Positions 7,029 to 14,230 are shown, counted from the first letter of the stretch. The stretch: DNA of 26,046 nucleotides from Syntrophomonadaceae bacterium (GCA_007122565.1 SKTJ01000301.1:1-26046), one strand, 5' to 3'. Translations and numbers: made by a program. The notes: generated from the letters alone by a model not told the origin.

Positions 7029-7928
7029 TTGTTGAAAACAGTAATTAGTGTTAGTCTCGGTTCTGCTAAAAGGAACCATACGGCCACACTGGAACTGATG
7101 AATCAGTCTTTTATGCTGCAGCGTATTGGAACCGATGGGGACCTGGGAAAAATGATTGAGTTAATCCGCGAATATGACGGCAAGGTGGATGCTTTTGGCC
7201 TGGGAGGGATGGATCTTTATATTCAGGCCGTAGATCGCCGCTATACGCTGAGGGACGCGCAAAAAGTGGCGGCTGCGGCAAGGCTCACCCCCATTGTGGA
7301 CGGTTCGGGGCTGAAGAATACCCTGGAGCGGCGCGTGGTGCGCAATCTGCAAAAGGAAGGAACTGTGCTGGAGGGAAATAAAAAGGTCCTTGTCGTCAGT
7401 GCCATGGATCGTTTTGGCCTGGCCCATGGATTGGCACAGGCCGGCTGTGAGATGTGCTATGGTGACCTAATGTATGTGCTCAACATACCCATACCCCTGC
7501 GATCCTTACATACCCTGGCGTTTATTGCCCGCCTGATCGTTCCGGTGATCCGCCTTTTACCTTTCCAGATGCTCTATCCCACAGGGAAGCAGCAGGAGAG
7601 CAGCAGGCCCCGCTATCCCCGTTTTTTCCAGGAGGCTGATATTATTGCCGGGGACTTCCACTTTATTAAGCGCTATATGCCGCCGGAGTTGCCGGGGAAG
7701 ACGATTATCACTAATACAGTAACTGCTGCAGACGTGGAGCTTTTACGGGATATAGGGGTTAGGACATTGATAACTACCACGCAGGAGATTGAAGGACGAT
7801 CTTTTGGCACTAATGTCATGGAGGCGATGCTTGTGGCTTATAGCGGTGGCAAGACGGAATTGAAGCAGGATGAATATGAACATTTACTGGAAGAGTTGGA
7901 TTTTCAGCCGCGGGTAGTGAAGCTGTAG
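7029..7928 (+). CDS. Conserved protein of unknown function, partner of the reductase gene
   Basis: A 299-residue protein with blocks that look conserved: GTDGD (34-38), DAFGLGGMDLY (54-64), PIVDGSGLKNTLERR (88-102), and TQEIEGRSFGTNVMEAM near 251-267. A hydrophobic stretch around 160-184 (HTLAFIARLIVPVIRLLPF) could touch the membrane or form a buried core. I recall relatives carrying the automatic name quinate 5-dehydrogenase, but I see no nucleotide-binding glycine loop that supports it. The start is TTG at 7029 (or 7032), after GGGAGGTG. It sits between the HTH gene and the acyl-ACP-reductase-like gene with short gaps, so the three probably work on one pathway. What it does is unknown. Confidence 0.75.
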   Translation: MLKTVISVSLGSAKRNHTATLELMNQSFMLQRIGTDGDLGKMIELIREYDGKVDAFGLGGMDLYIQAVDRRYTLRDAQKVAAAARLTPIVDGSGLKNTLERRVVRNLQKEGTVLEGNKKVLVVSAMDRFGLAHGLAQAGCEMCYGDLMYVLNIPIPLRSLHTLAFIARLIVPVIRLLPFQMLYPTGKQQESSRPRYPRFFQEADIIAGDFHFIKRYMPPELPGKTIITNTVTAADVELLRDIGVRTLITTTQEIEGRSFGTNVMEAMLVAYSGGKTELKQDEYEHLLEELDFQPRVVKL

Positions 7929-7970
7929 TAATCAGAATGAGCTGGCAAAAAAGAAGAGGTGAAACAAGTA

Positions 7971-9080
7971 GTGGCTAACAAAAATAAGAAACCTGTGGAT
8001 TTTTCATTTATCATTCACCCGCTGGATCTTGAAGATATTTATCGTAAATTTAAATTTATGCGCAGTTGGCCTGATAGCCTGGTGAAGGCAGTAATACGCA
8101 GGGTTCCCCCCGTATTTGGCTCTAATATTACAGGGATCAGCTCGGCGCACAACAGCGTGGAGGGATGTTTTTACGGTGTAACGCTCACTTCGCAGCAGAT
8201 GCTGGAACTACCGCCTGAGGTGACAATTAACAAAGTGATTGCAGCGGGTCGCAAGTCGGCAAAAATGGGGGCGAAGATTGTCGGCCTGGGAGCCATGACC
8301 GCTGTGGTGGGGGATGCGGGGGTTACGGTGGCCCGCAATCTGGATATAGCTGTAACTACGGGTAACAGCTATACAGTGGCCACGGCACTGCAGGGAACGG
8401 AAAAAGCTGCCGAGATGATGGAGATCGATCTGGACAGGGCAGAAGTGGCCGTGCTTGGAGCCAGTGGTTCCATTGGCAGCGCATGTGCCCGCATCCTGGC
8501 CCGTAAAGTGAACTATCTTACACTCATTGCCCGTACTCTACCCCCCTTGGAGAAGCTGGCGGAAAAGATTAAAGGTGACTGTGGCCTGGCAGTGAAGGTC
8601 TCTTCCAATATGAAGGAAGCGGTACGCAATGCTGATGTTATTGTTGCCGTATCCAGTTCTGCCGATGCCCTGATCGAGCCGGAGGATCTAAAACCGGGAG
8701 CAGTTGTCTGCGATGTGGCCCGTCCCCGTGATGTTTCAGTAAAGGTAGCGCAGAAAAGAGATGATGTGTTGGTGATTGAGGGAGGCGCAGTGGAAGTTCC
8801 AGGGGATGTTAATTTCAATTTAAACTTTGGCTTTCCGCCAAAGTTGTCCTACGCCTGCATGGCGGAAACGATGATCCTCGCTCTGGAAAAACGCTACGAA
8901 AACTTTTCGCTGGGTCGTGAGATGACGGTGGAGCAAATTGATGAGATTTCCGCCCTGGCTGTTAAACACGGATTCAAACTGGCTGGTTTTCGCAGCTTTG
9001 AACGGGCACTGACGAAAGAAATGATCGCAGCAATTAGAGAGCGGGCGCGGCTGAAGCGGGCTGCCCTGGGAATGGCTTAA
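7971..9080 (+). CDS. Acyl-ACP-reductase-like NAD(P)-dependent dehydrogenase
   Basis: A 369-residue protein related along its length to cyanobacterial long-chain acyl-ACP reductase (AAR). It opens FSFIIHPLDLEDIYRKF, has TTGNSYT (129-135), a Rossmann glycine loop VLGASGSIGSACAR from about 161, and NADVIVAVSSS. The key block is SYACMAETMILALE with Cys296, at the place of the AAR cysteine that carries the acyl thioester (ACFAEAML in AAR, from memory), then NFSLGREMTVEQI. AAR reduces acyl-ACP to fatty aldehyde with NADPH. Firmicute members are often labelled shikimate dehydrogenase, which only reflects the shared Rossmann fold. The GTG at 7971 follows AAGAGGTG at a good distance; a GTG at 7959 would overlap that site. 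Substrate and product here are inferred. Confidence 0.75.
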   Translation: MANKNKKPVDFSFIIHPLDLEDIYRKFKFMRSWPDSLVKAVIRRVPPVFGSNITGISSAHNSVEGCFYGVTLTSQQMLELPPEVTINKVIAAGRKSAKMGAKIVGLGAMTAVVGDAGVTVARNLDIAVTTGNSYTVATALQGTEKAAEMMEIDLDRAEVAVLGASGSIGSACARILARKVNYLTLIARTLPPLEKLAEKIKGDCGLAVKVSSNMKEAVRNADVIVAVSSSADALIEPEDLKPGAVVCDVARPRDVSVKVAQKRDDVLVIEGGAVEVPGDVNFNLNFGFPPKLSYACMAETMILALEKRYENFSLGREMTVEQIDEISALAVKHGFKLAGFRSFERALTKEMIAAIRERARLKRAALGMA

Positions 9081-9122
9081 GACGTTTTTTATGGGGTTTT
9101 TTAATTCAACTTAAGATTATGT

Positions 9123-9151
9123 TTGACTTTTTATATAAATATGTCTATAAT
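9123..9151 (+). promoter_or_regulatory. Sigma-A promoter upstream of greA-lysS
   Basis: TTGACT and TATAAT are separated by exactly 17 bases, predicting a start near 9158 and a leader of about 210 bases before greA. No gene lies between. Confidence 0.75.
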
Positions 9152-9216
9152 ATCTTAAAATCTAATCCACTCCTTATATTTATTTCATAAAGGGTAATAA
9201 TTAATACTTCCCCCTC

Positions 9217-9247
9217 TAAGTGTCAGGAGCAGTGTCCTTGACACTTA
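9217..9247 (+). promoter_or_regulatory. Hairpin in the greA leader
   Basis: TAAGTGTCA and TGACACTTA form a perfect 9-bp stem, extended inside by GGA/TCC with one bulge around a GCAGTG loop. ATTCTTGCC follows, so there is no U-run. It lies in the predicted greA leader and could be an attenuation or stability element. Confidence 0.45.
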
Positions 9248-9370
9248 ATTCTTGCCTATCATTGGAACCGGCTCGCGGTCACGACGGAATATTTGGTTGA
9301 GGGAAGGCATATACTTCCGGAGATTGTAGTTATTCCGCACTGTACTTATATTATAAAAGGAGAGAGCTGG

Positions 9371-9844
9371 ATGTCATCTAAAGAAGTAATCCTCACCCAG
9401 AGTGGCTTAAAAAAACTGGAAGAGGAACTGACATACCTTAAGTCGGTTAAAAGACGGGAAGTTGCAGCACGGATCAAAACAGCCATCTCTTTCGGCGATT
9501 TAAGTGAAAATGCCGAATATGACAACGCCAAGAACGAGCAGGCCTTTATTGAAGGAAAGATTATTACCCTGGAAAAAATGTTACGTAATGCCCGTTTGAT
9601 TGAAGATAACGAGGTGAGCAAGGATATTGTTGGTGTTGGCTGCACGGTAAGACTACAGGACATGGAGGACAACGAGGTACTGGAGTTTACCATCGTCGGA
9701 ACGGCAGAGTCAGACCCTGCCAACAACAGGATCTCAAATGAGTCACCCGTGGGCCAGGCGATTATCGGTAATCCCGTAGGAGCGGAAGTTGATATCAAGG
9801 TGCCGGCGGGGACAATTAAATACAAAATACTGGAAATTAAGTAG
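9371..9844 (+). CDS. greA: Transcription elongation factor GreA
   Basis: A 157-residue protein, the normal GreA length. The N-terminal coiled coil reads LTQSGLKKLEEELTYLKSVK and contains the tip motif FGDLSENAEYDNAKNEQ with the acidic Asp/Glu pair that acts in the RNA polymerase secondary channel to stimulate cleavage of backtracked transcripts. The C-terminal FKBP-like domain ends with SPVGQAIIGNPVGAEVDIKV and GTIKYKILEI. The ATG at 9371 follows AAAGGAGAG. The same frame is open further upstream but without family similarity. lysS follows after 54 bases, so the pair is likely co-transcribed, a common order in Firmicutes. Confidence 0.97.
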   Translation: MSSKEVILTQSGLKKLEEELTYLKSVKRREVAARIKTAISFGDLSENAEYDNAKNEQAFIEGKIITLEKMLRNARLIEDNEVSKDIVGVGCTVRLQDMEDNEVLEFTIVGTAESDPANNRISNESPVGQAIIGNPVGAEVDIKVPAGTIKYKILEIK

Positions 9845-9898
9845 CAGGCAGAGGCAGGATTAGCCGCTGCAAACCAAAATCTAAGGACTGGTTGACTC

Positions 9899-11377
9899 AT
9901 GGAACAGGAACATCTGGGAGAACAGTTGTTGCTGCGGCGGCACAAATTAAAGGAACTGAGAGCACAGGGCGTGGAACCGTATGGATTAAAATATTCGGTC
10001 AGCCACTGTGCCCGGGAAGTGCAGGAAGGCTTTGATCTCATCGAGGGGCAGGTCGTTCGTTTAGCCGGTCGTATAATGACCCGTCGCGGACATGGCAAGG
10101 CCTGCTTTGCACATATCCAGGACGGTAGCGGTCAGGTGCAGATTTATATGCGCCTGGACAATGTGGGTGATGCCCAGTACACTCTTTTTCAGAATCTGGA
10201 TATTGGCGATATAATGGGCTGTAGTGGGACTGTCTTTAAAACAAGGACCGGCGAGGTTACTGTTAATGTTGATGCTTTCACACTTCTTGCCAAGGCACTG
10301 CGCCCTTTGCCGGAGAAATGGCACGGGTTAAAGGATGTAGAGACGCGCTACCGCCGACGCTACGCTGACCTGCTGGCGAACCCGGATGTGCGTCGTGTTT
10401 TCATTTTACGCAGTAAAATAATTCAGGCTATGCGCGAATTTTTAACGGGAAGGGACTTCCTCGAAGTGGAAACCCCGGTGATGCATACGGTGACCGGCGG
10501 GGCAACAGCCCGCCCTTTTGTGACACACCACAATGCCCTGGATTTGGACCTTTACCTGCGCATTGCCACAGAATTGCACTTGAAACGGCTTATCGTCGGA
10601 GGCATGGAGCGGGTTTTTGAGCTTGGCCGTATTTTCCGCAATGAAGGAATATCCACAAATCACAACCCCGAATTTACTTCCGTTGAGATTTATCAGGCCA
10701 ATGCTGATTATGAAGATATGATGGAACTAATGGAGAAGATGGTGCTGGGTATCGCCGAACAGGTACTGGGCAGCAGTAAGGTTACATATCAGGAGCGGGA
10801 GCTGGATTTTTCCCTGCCCTGGCCCCGTAAAAAACTTATCGACCTGGTAAATGAGATCACGGGTGTCAATTTTCGGGAGATTGCCGGCGATGCAGCTGCG
10901 CGGGATATTGCTATGGCGCGGGGACTGGAGCCAGAAAAAGAGGCTACGTGGGGCGAAATCCTATTCCGCTTTTTTGAGGAGTTCTGCGAGGATAAGCTCT
11001 GGGGTCCCGTATTTGTCCAGGATTATCCCGTGGATGTATCTCCATTGGCGCGGCGCTGTGACCATGCCCCGGCGTTTACTTACCGTTTTGAATGTTTTAT
11101 GGCCGGCAAAGAGATTGCCAATGCATTTACGGAACTGACTGATCCGCTGGATCAGCGGGAACGCTTTTTGCAGCAGGTGCAAAAACGTGCCGGCGGCGAT
11201 GAGGAAGCACATATGATGGATGAGGACTTTCTCAGTGCCCTGGAATACGGTATGCCGCCCACCGGAGGACTGGGTATCGGTATCGACAGGCTTGTTATGA
11301 TTTTAACCGGGTCCACATCAATCCGTGATGTCATTCTTTTTCCGACGATGCGGCCAAAGGAGTTTGAGCAGGAATAA
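9899..11377 (+). CDS. lysS: Lysyl-tRNA synthetase, class II
   Basis: A 492-residue class II LysRS that charges tRNA-Lys. An N-terminal OB-fold anticodon-binding domain is visible (VRLAGRIMTRRGHGKACFAH and GQVQIYMR). Motif 1 is FLEVETPVM near residue 185, motif 2 is FELGRIFRNEGIS followed by HNPEFTSVEIYQA near 240-260, and motif 3 is GGLGIGIDRLVM near 455-465, followed by SIRDVILFPTMRP. All are intact. The ATG lies about 12 bases after AAGGA. No T-box leader is seen upstream; transcription probably comes through greA. Confidence 0.97.
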   Translation: MEQEHLGEQLLLRRHKLKELRAQGVEPYGLKYSVSHCAREVQEGFDLIEGQVVRLAGRIMTRRGHGKACFAHIQDGSGQVQIYMRLDNVGDAQYTLFQNLDIGDIMGCSGTVFKTRTGEVTVNVDAFTLLAKALRPLPEKWHGLKDVETRYRRRYADLLANPDVRRVFILRSKIIQAMREFLTGRDFLEVETPVMHTVTGGATARPFVTHHNALDLDLYLRIATELHLKRLIVGGMERVFELGRIFRNEGISTNHNPEFTSVEIYQANADYEDMMELMEKMVLGIAEQVLGSSKVTYQERELDFSLPWPRKKLIDLVNEITGVNFREIAGDAAARDIAMARGLEPEKEATWGEILFRFFEEFCEDKLWGPVFVQDYPVDVSPLARRCDHAPAFTYRFECFMAGKEIANAFTELTDPLDQRERFLQQVQKRAGGDEEAHMMDEDFLSALEYGMPPTGGLGIGIDRLVMILTGSTSIRDVILFPTMRPKEFEQE

Positions 11378-11439
11378 GCTTGAGTGGTGAGGTTGCAGGT
11401 GCAGGGAAGGCCTAAGGAAAATAAGGAAGACGCAAATAA

Positions 11440-11519
11440 ACAGTCGGGGATAACTGTAAATACTAACCTTATAAAAAGGCTGTTCCCTGCTTTACGCAGG
11501 AGATTTACACCCCGACTGT
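11440..11519. repeat. 80-base multi-stem inverted-repeat structure after lysS
   Basis: Outer arms ACAGTCGGGG (11440-11449) and CCCCGACTGT (11510-11519) are perfect 10-bp complements. A second stem GTAAAT/ATTTAC (11456-11461 and 11503-11508) lies inside. It encloses two small hairpins, CCTT-ATAAA-AAGG and CCTGC-TTTAC-GCAGG. The result is a branched structure rather than a plain terminator, since no U-run follows directly. It could be a 3' end structure of the greA-lysS message, a small RNA, or a miniature inverted-repeat element. I see no obvious target-site duplication. Confidence 0.6.
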
Positions 11520-11566
11520 ACTCATAATATAACCGCTCAGTGTCGGCTTTATACATCATTATTTCG

Positions 11567-11586
11567 TTTTTTTTTTTTTTTTTTTT
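11567..11586 (+). repeat. Homopolymer tract of 20 T
   Basis: Twenty consecutive T lie 21 bases before the TTG start of the next gene. The frame of that gene is open through the tract back to 11533. Tracts this long are unstable during replication and transcription, and the assembled length may also be uncertain. Confidence 0.95.
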
Positions 11587-11607
11587 AGAAGAAAAGGCAT
11601 TTATCCG

Positions 11608-12354
11608 TTGGCTCATTTATATTTTGTGGAAAAAGCGCTGCAAGAACTTAGTGAAGAGACTATCCTGGGCAGTATATTCCCTGACATTGCTTTTTTCAGT
11701 GGCTTTGAATGGCACTATAGCCATTCTCTCGGTTATGACTTGTGGCATGATTTTTACAGGAGCGACGCGGGAATGATTCATTTTTGCCGCGGTGTGATCA
11801 GTCATGGTATTGCGCCACAGGGTCTGGATTATTACAGTGATGAGCAGTACCTGGATTATGAAAAGGGCTACTGTTATGAAAAGGCCCGTCCGCTGATTGA
11901 CGGTGTTGTGGAAGCATGCAATATATCTATCGGAGATGGTTGGTGGAAAGCACATAATTTTATCGAAATGGGTGTGGAGTTGTTTGTTTTTGAAAAGCGG
12001 CCTGAGCTTTTGCTTTACCTGCAGGAAGCTCTCTCCCGCGCCACCCTGATCCGGGAAATCTGTGGTAAAATAGCCCCATCCCTAGGCAAAGACCGTCATT
12101 TGCTGGAAAGGGGCTATCTTTATTTTAAAGATTTTATCGAGCGTGGCCCTATGGATGCCAAGTCTTTAGCTCTGCGCTATCAGGACCACATCTTTCTGCG
12201 CCACTCCATTGACTCTGTAAATTTAATACAGTGTGAAGATATTATTGAGCGGGGAAAGGAAATTGTCATCTCCGATATCGAAATCTTCTTTAATGACGTG
12301 CGTTTGCTCATGGTGCCGATCTGGCATCAAAGCGGGATCCGAGACTATGACTAA
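11608..12354 (+). CDS. Hypothetical mostly helical protein, possibly metal-dependent hydrolase-like
   Basis: A 248-residue protein. The opening AHLYFVEKALQEL, then ILGSIFPDIAFF and HYSHSLGYDLWHDF, recall all-helical metal-binding hydrolases such as zinc-dependent phospholipase C-like and ACP-phosphodiesterase-like proteins, where early His and Asp residues bind metal. Later KAHNFIEMGVELFV and RHSIDSVNLIQ carry more His and Glu. This comparison is by pattern only and uncertain. The start is TTG at 11608, ten bases after AAAAGG; the first His would then be residue 3, which suggests a few true N-terminal residues may be missing or encoded through the 20-T tract. It converges on the rubredoxin gene, 11 bases away. 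Confidence 0.6.
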   Translation: MAHLYFVEKALQELSEETILGSIFPDIAFFSGFEWHYSHSLGYDLWHDFYRSDAGMIHFCRGVISHGIAPQGLDYYSDEQYLDYEKGYCYEKARPLIDGVVEACNISIGDGWWKAHNFIEMGVELFVFEKRPELLLYLQEALSRATLIREICGKIAPSLGKDRHLLERGYLYFKDFIERGPMDAKSLALRYQDHIFLRHSIDSVNLIQCEDIIERGKEIVISDIEIFFNDVRLLMVPIWHQSGIRDYD

Positions 12355-12365
12355 GTAATAGTCAT
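12347..12365. terminator. Weak hairpin between convergent genes
   Basis: ATGACTA-AGTAA-TAGTCAT is a perfect 7-bp stem spanning the stop of the plus-strand gene and abutting the rubredoxin stop. CTATTTT follows on the plus strand. It is AT-rich with a poor U-run, so at best a weak terminator. Confidence 0.3.
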
Positions 12366-12527
12366 CTATTTTGCCGCCTGGAACTCGAATTTTTCTGCAC
12401 TGCAGACCGGACATACCCATTCTGCAGGCAGCTTTTCATAAGATGTGCCCGCAGTAACATTATTTTCCGGGTCGCCGACTGCCGGATCGTAGGTATAATC
12501 ACAAAGTTCACATACATACTTGTCCAT
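12366..12527 (-). CDS. Rubredoxin
   Basis: A 53-residue electron carrier with one iron held by four cysteines: C6-ELC9 and C39-PVC42. The family core is complete: YVCELCDYTYDPAVGDP, then GTSYEKLPAEWVCPVC and the EKFEF end. The ATG follows AAGGAGG at eight bases; the longer open frame upstream is not protein-like. Rubredoxins in anaerobes pass electrons to oxygen- or peroxide-reducing proteins, but no partner gene is adjacent. Upstream lies the RNA A unit on the same strand, whose promoter might also serve rubredoxin because RNA A has no strong terminator. Confidence 0.95.
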   Translation of the reverse strand: MDKYVCELCDYTYDPAVGDPENNVTAGTSYEKLPAEWVCPVCSAEKFEFQAAK

Positions 12528-12594
12528 TGAAAAAACCTCCTTCTCATTCTTCCCGCAATACTTTTTGTAATGATTTATACTGCGTCTTTTATTT

Positions 12595-12617
12595 TGACTC
12601 CTGCATTCTGACTCCTG
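12595..12617. repeat. Direct repeat TGACTCCTG x2
   Basis: TGACTCCTG occurs at 12595-12603 and 12609-12617, a 14-base period with CATTC between. Read on the minus strand it is the purine-rich CAGGAGTCA type. It resembles the purine-rich repeats in the 3' ends of hpt and glgP. Confidence 0.6.
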
Positions 12618-12710
12618 AGCAGACCACCATGCAACCCCCTGAGGCTCTGGCACCATCAGACAACGAAAATGGCTGGAATGTTCCGATTTTCCCGGTTTTA
12701 TCTTTTCCTA

Positions 12711-12734
12711 TCCAACTGTCCAACTTTCCAACTT
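12711..12734. repeat. Tandem 8-base repeat TCCAACTK x3
   Basis: TCCAACTG, TCCAACTT and TCCAACTT stand in tandem. They lie in the gene-free stretch between RNA A and the rubredoxin gene. Confidence 0.75.
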
Positions 12735-12758
12735 ATTTTTGCATTTTCAGGGTAGTAC

Positions 12759-13056
12759 AAAAACAGGTTCCAACAGACCTTTATCAGCTTCTCCCCCGAA
12801 TTTGTTTTCTCAAAGTGTCTGGATCCTACTTTCACGGGCAACCTGCGCGCGGTAATCTCAGCCTTGCCGCTTGATGCCCCTTTCTTTCAGAAACCAGACC
12901 TTGCAACAGTCCTCACCAACCCAACTTTCCCCTCGAGCCTTCCAGCGTGCTTCCACGCTATATCCCAGTGCTCGTAGCTTTCACTTGGATTCGGACAACT
13001 GCTCTGAAAAAACAATCGGTTTCAGGATCAACCTTGGGACCTCTCGGAACCTGCTT
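12759..13056 (-). ncRNA. Candidate structured RNA A (about 295 nt)
   Basis: A minus-strand unit without a credible gene. A promoter predicts a start near 13056, just before GCAGGUUCCGAGAGG. The 5' GCAGGUUCC (13046-13054) can pair with GGAACCUG near the 3' end (12764-12771), closing the whole molecule, and five U follow. Inside, AGCGUG-GAAG-CACGCU (12944-12959) and a CCA.GUG/CACUGG stem (12965-12988) can form. RNA B at 14869-15293 shares the first 15 bases, a middle block (CCGA.UC.AAGU..GCUAC, here 12973-12994) and the 3' block GUCUGUUGGA in the same order. I do not recognise the family. Because the U-run is short, it could also be the 5' leader of rubredoxin. Confidence 0.65.
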
Positions 13057-13062
13057 ACTTGT

Positions 13063-13092
13063 ATTATATGCAGGGGGGATGGGTTTTGTCAA
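13063..13092 (-). promoter_or_regulatory. Sigma-A promoter of RNA A
   Basis: On the minus strand TTGACA (13087-13092) and TATAAT (13063-13068) are separated by 18 bases. Both hexamers match consensus fully. The predicted start falls 2-3 bases before the conserved GCAGGUUCC end. Confidence 0.75.
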
Positions 13093-13154
13093 GATGTTGC
13101 TTAAATATTTTAAAAATATTGATTAATCCAGCCCATTATCAGTGCCCATTGTGT

Positions 13155-13160
13155 TATAAT
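13155..13160 (+). promoter_or_regulatory. Possible -10 element for the kinase-like/hpt unit
   Basis: TATAAT lies 50 bases before the kinase-like start codon. No good -35 is present at the expected distance (CCCATT), so confidence is limited. Confidence 0.4.
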
Positions 13161-13209
13161 TCCTTTTAGGGGTAAAATGGAGAAATAAGCCTGTTCCGGG
13201 AGGTCAGTA

Positions 13210-14220
13210 ATGGCTGTAATTACCATTTCCCGCCATTTTGGCAGCGGGGGAGAATTTGTAGCACAACTGGTAGCAGATAAATTGGGGTACCTGCTGGTTA
13301 ATAAGGCAATGATTGCTGATAATATACGCTATTTTGGTATTTATGACCCGGAGATAGCTTACTTCGACGAAAAGAATATTAAATTCCAGGATAGAGCAAA
13401 GGATCAGGAGATGGAGCAGCGTCGTCGATATTACCTGGAGGGGTTACATGATTTTTTCTACGACATGGCGATTAGAGAGAATCTGGTGATTTTGGGGAGG
13501 GGAGGGCAGATTCTCTTTCGGGATTTCCCACCGTCTTTGCATGTGAAGGTTATTGCTCCCCTTGAGAGCAGAATGGAACGGGTTTGCAGACTATATCACC
13601 TGGACGAAGCGGCTGCGGCACGCCTAATCGCAGAGCAGGATCGGGATCGGGAATCCTACCTGCGCCAGGTTTTTAGCTGTGATTGGCTTGATCCCGAGCT
13701 TTACCACTTAATGATCAATACGGGGGTTACGGGCCTGGAAGAGGCCGCCGCGCTTATTGTTACAGCTGTTCAGTTGAAGGAAAGCGCGGGGGAGATCCCC
13801 ATTCAGGAACTGGAGGAGCGTTTGCTGGAGCAGCAGGACATATCTATTAAAAATGGCTTGCATGCAGACACCATTCATGATGCCAGTGGTGCAGCACCGC
13901 ATTTCGCCCATCCCAGTGAGGCAGAATTTGCCCGTATGCTGGATTTCTACCGGATAAAATGGCTCTACGAGCCGAAAACGTTTCCCCTGGAGTGGGACAG
14001 TGAGGGGACTGTGACGGAGGCCTTCTCCCCGGATTTTTATCTGCCTGAGCAGGATCTCTACCTGGAGTTGACCACCCAAAAACAGAAATTAGTGTGGAAG
14101 AAAAATAAAAAAATGCGCCGGTTGAAAGAAATTTACCCGGACATAAAAATAAAAATTATCTATGGGCGTGACTACCGGGGGTTGTTGAAGAAATACGGGA
14201 TTGAAGAGACAGGGGAGTGA
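13210..14220 (+). CDS. Cytidylate-kinase-like protein fused to a PD-(D/E)XK-like domain
   Basis: A 336-residue protein. The first 200 residues match the Cytidylate_kin2 type: VITISRHFGSGGEFVAQLVA (degenerate P-loop GSGGE), LVILGRGGQILFRDFP, HVKVIAPLESRMERV and YHLMINTG near 170. The last 100 residues form a second domain: EAEFARMLDFYRIKWLYEP, then FSPDFYLPEQDLYLELTT (D275, E286, with Thr288 in place of the usual Lys), then KKNKKMRRLKEIYPDIK. This spacing resembles PD-(D/E)XK nuclease folds. Whether either domain is catalytic is unknown: the P-loop lacks GKS/T and the ExK motif reads ELT. The ATG follows GGGAGG. hpt starts ten bases after the stop, so a nucleotide-salvage role is plausible. 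Confidence 0.75.
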   Translation: MAVITISRHFGSGGEFVAQLVADKLGYLLVNKAMIADNIRYFGIYDPEIAYFDEKNIKFQDRAKDQEMEQRRRYYLEGLHDFFYDMAIRENLVILGRGGQILFRDFPPSLHVKVIAPLESRMERVCRLYHLDEAAAARLIAEQDRDRESYLRQVFSCDWLDPELYHLMINTGVTGLEEAAALIVTAVQLKESAGEIPIQELEERLLEQQDISIKNGLHADTIHDASGAAPHFAHPSEAEFARMLDFYRIKWLYEPKTFPLEWDSEGTVTEAFSPDFYLPEQDLYLELTTQKQKLVWKKNKKMRRLKEIYPDIKIKIIYGRDYRGLLKKYGIEETGE

Positions 14221-14230
14221 GGGACAGAAG

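Noticed and set aside
7971..9080. Calling this shikimate/quinate dehydrogenase (aroE)
   Set aside because: The AroE substrate motifs are not seen, while the C-terminal ACMAETMI and NFSLGREMTVEQI blocks fit the acyl-ACP reductase family.
9845..9898. T-box or other leader for lysS
   Set aside because: The greA-lysS gap is only 54 bases and has no specifier or antiterminator structure.
11540..11776. 78-residue frame through the T tract
   Set aside because: It overlaps the better 248-residue gene in another frame, and its phenylalanine run comes from the homopolymer. Kept only as a possible slippage start.
12527..13104. Plus-strand open frames of 115 and 77 residues
   Set aside because: They run antisense over RNA A and the repeats, lack ribosome-binding sites and show no protein-like pattern.
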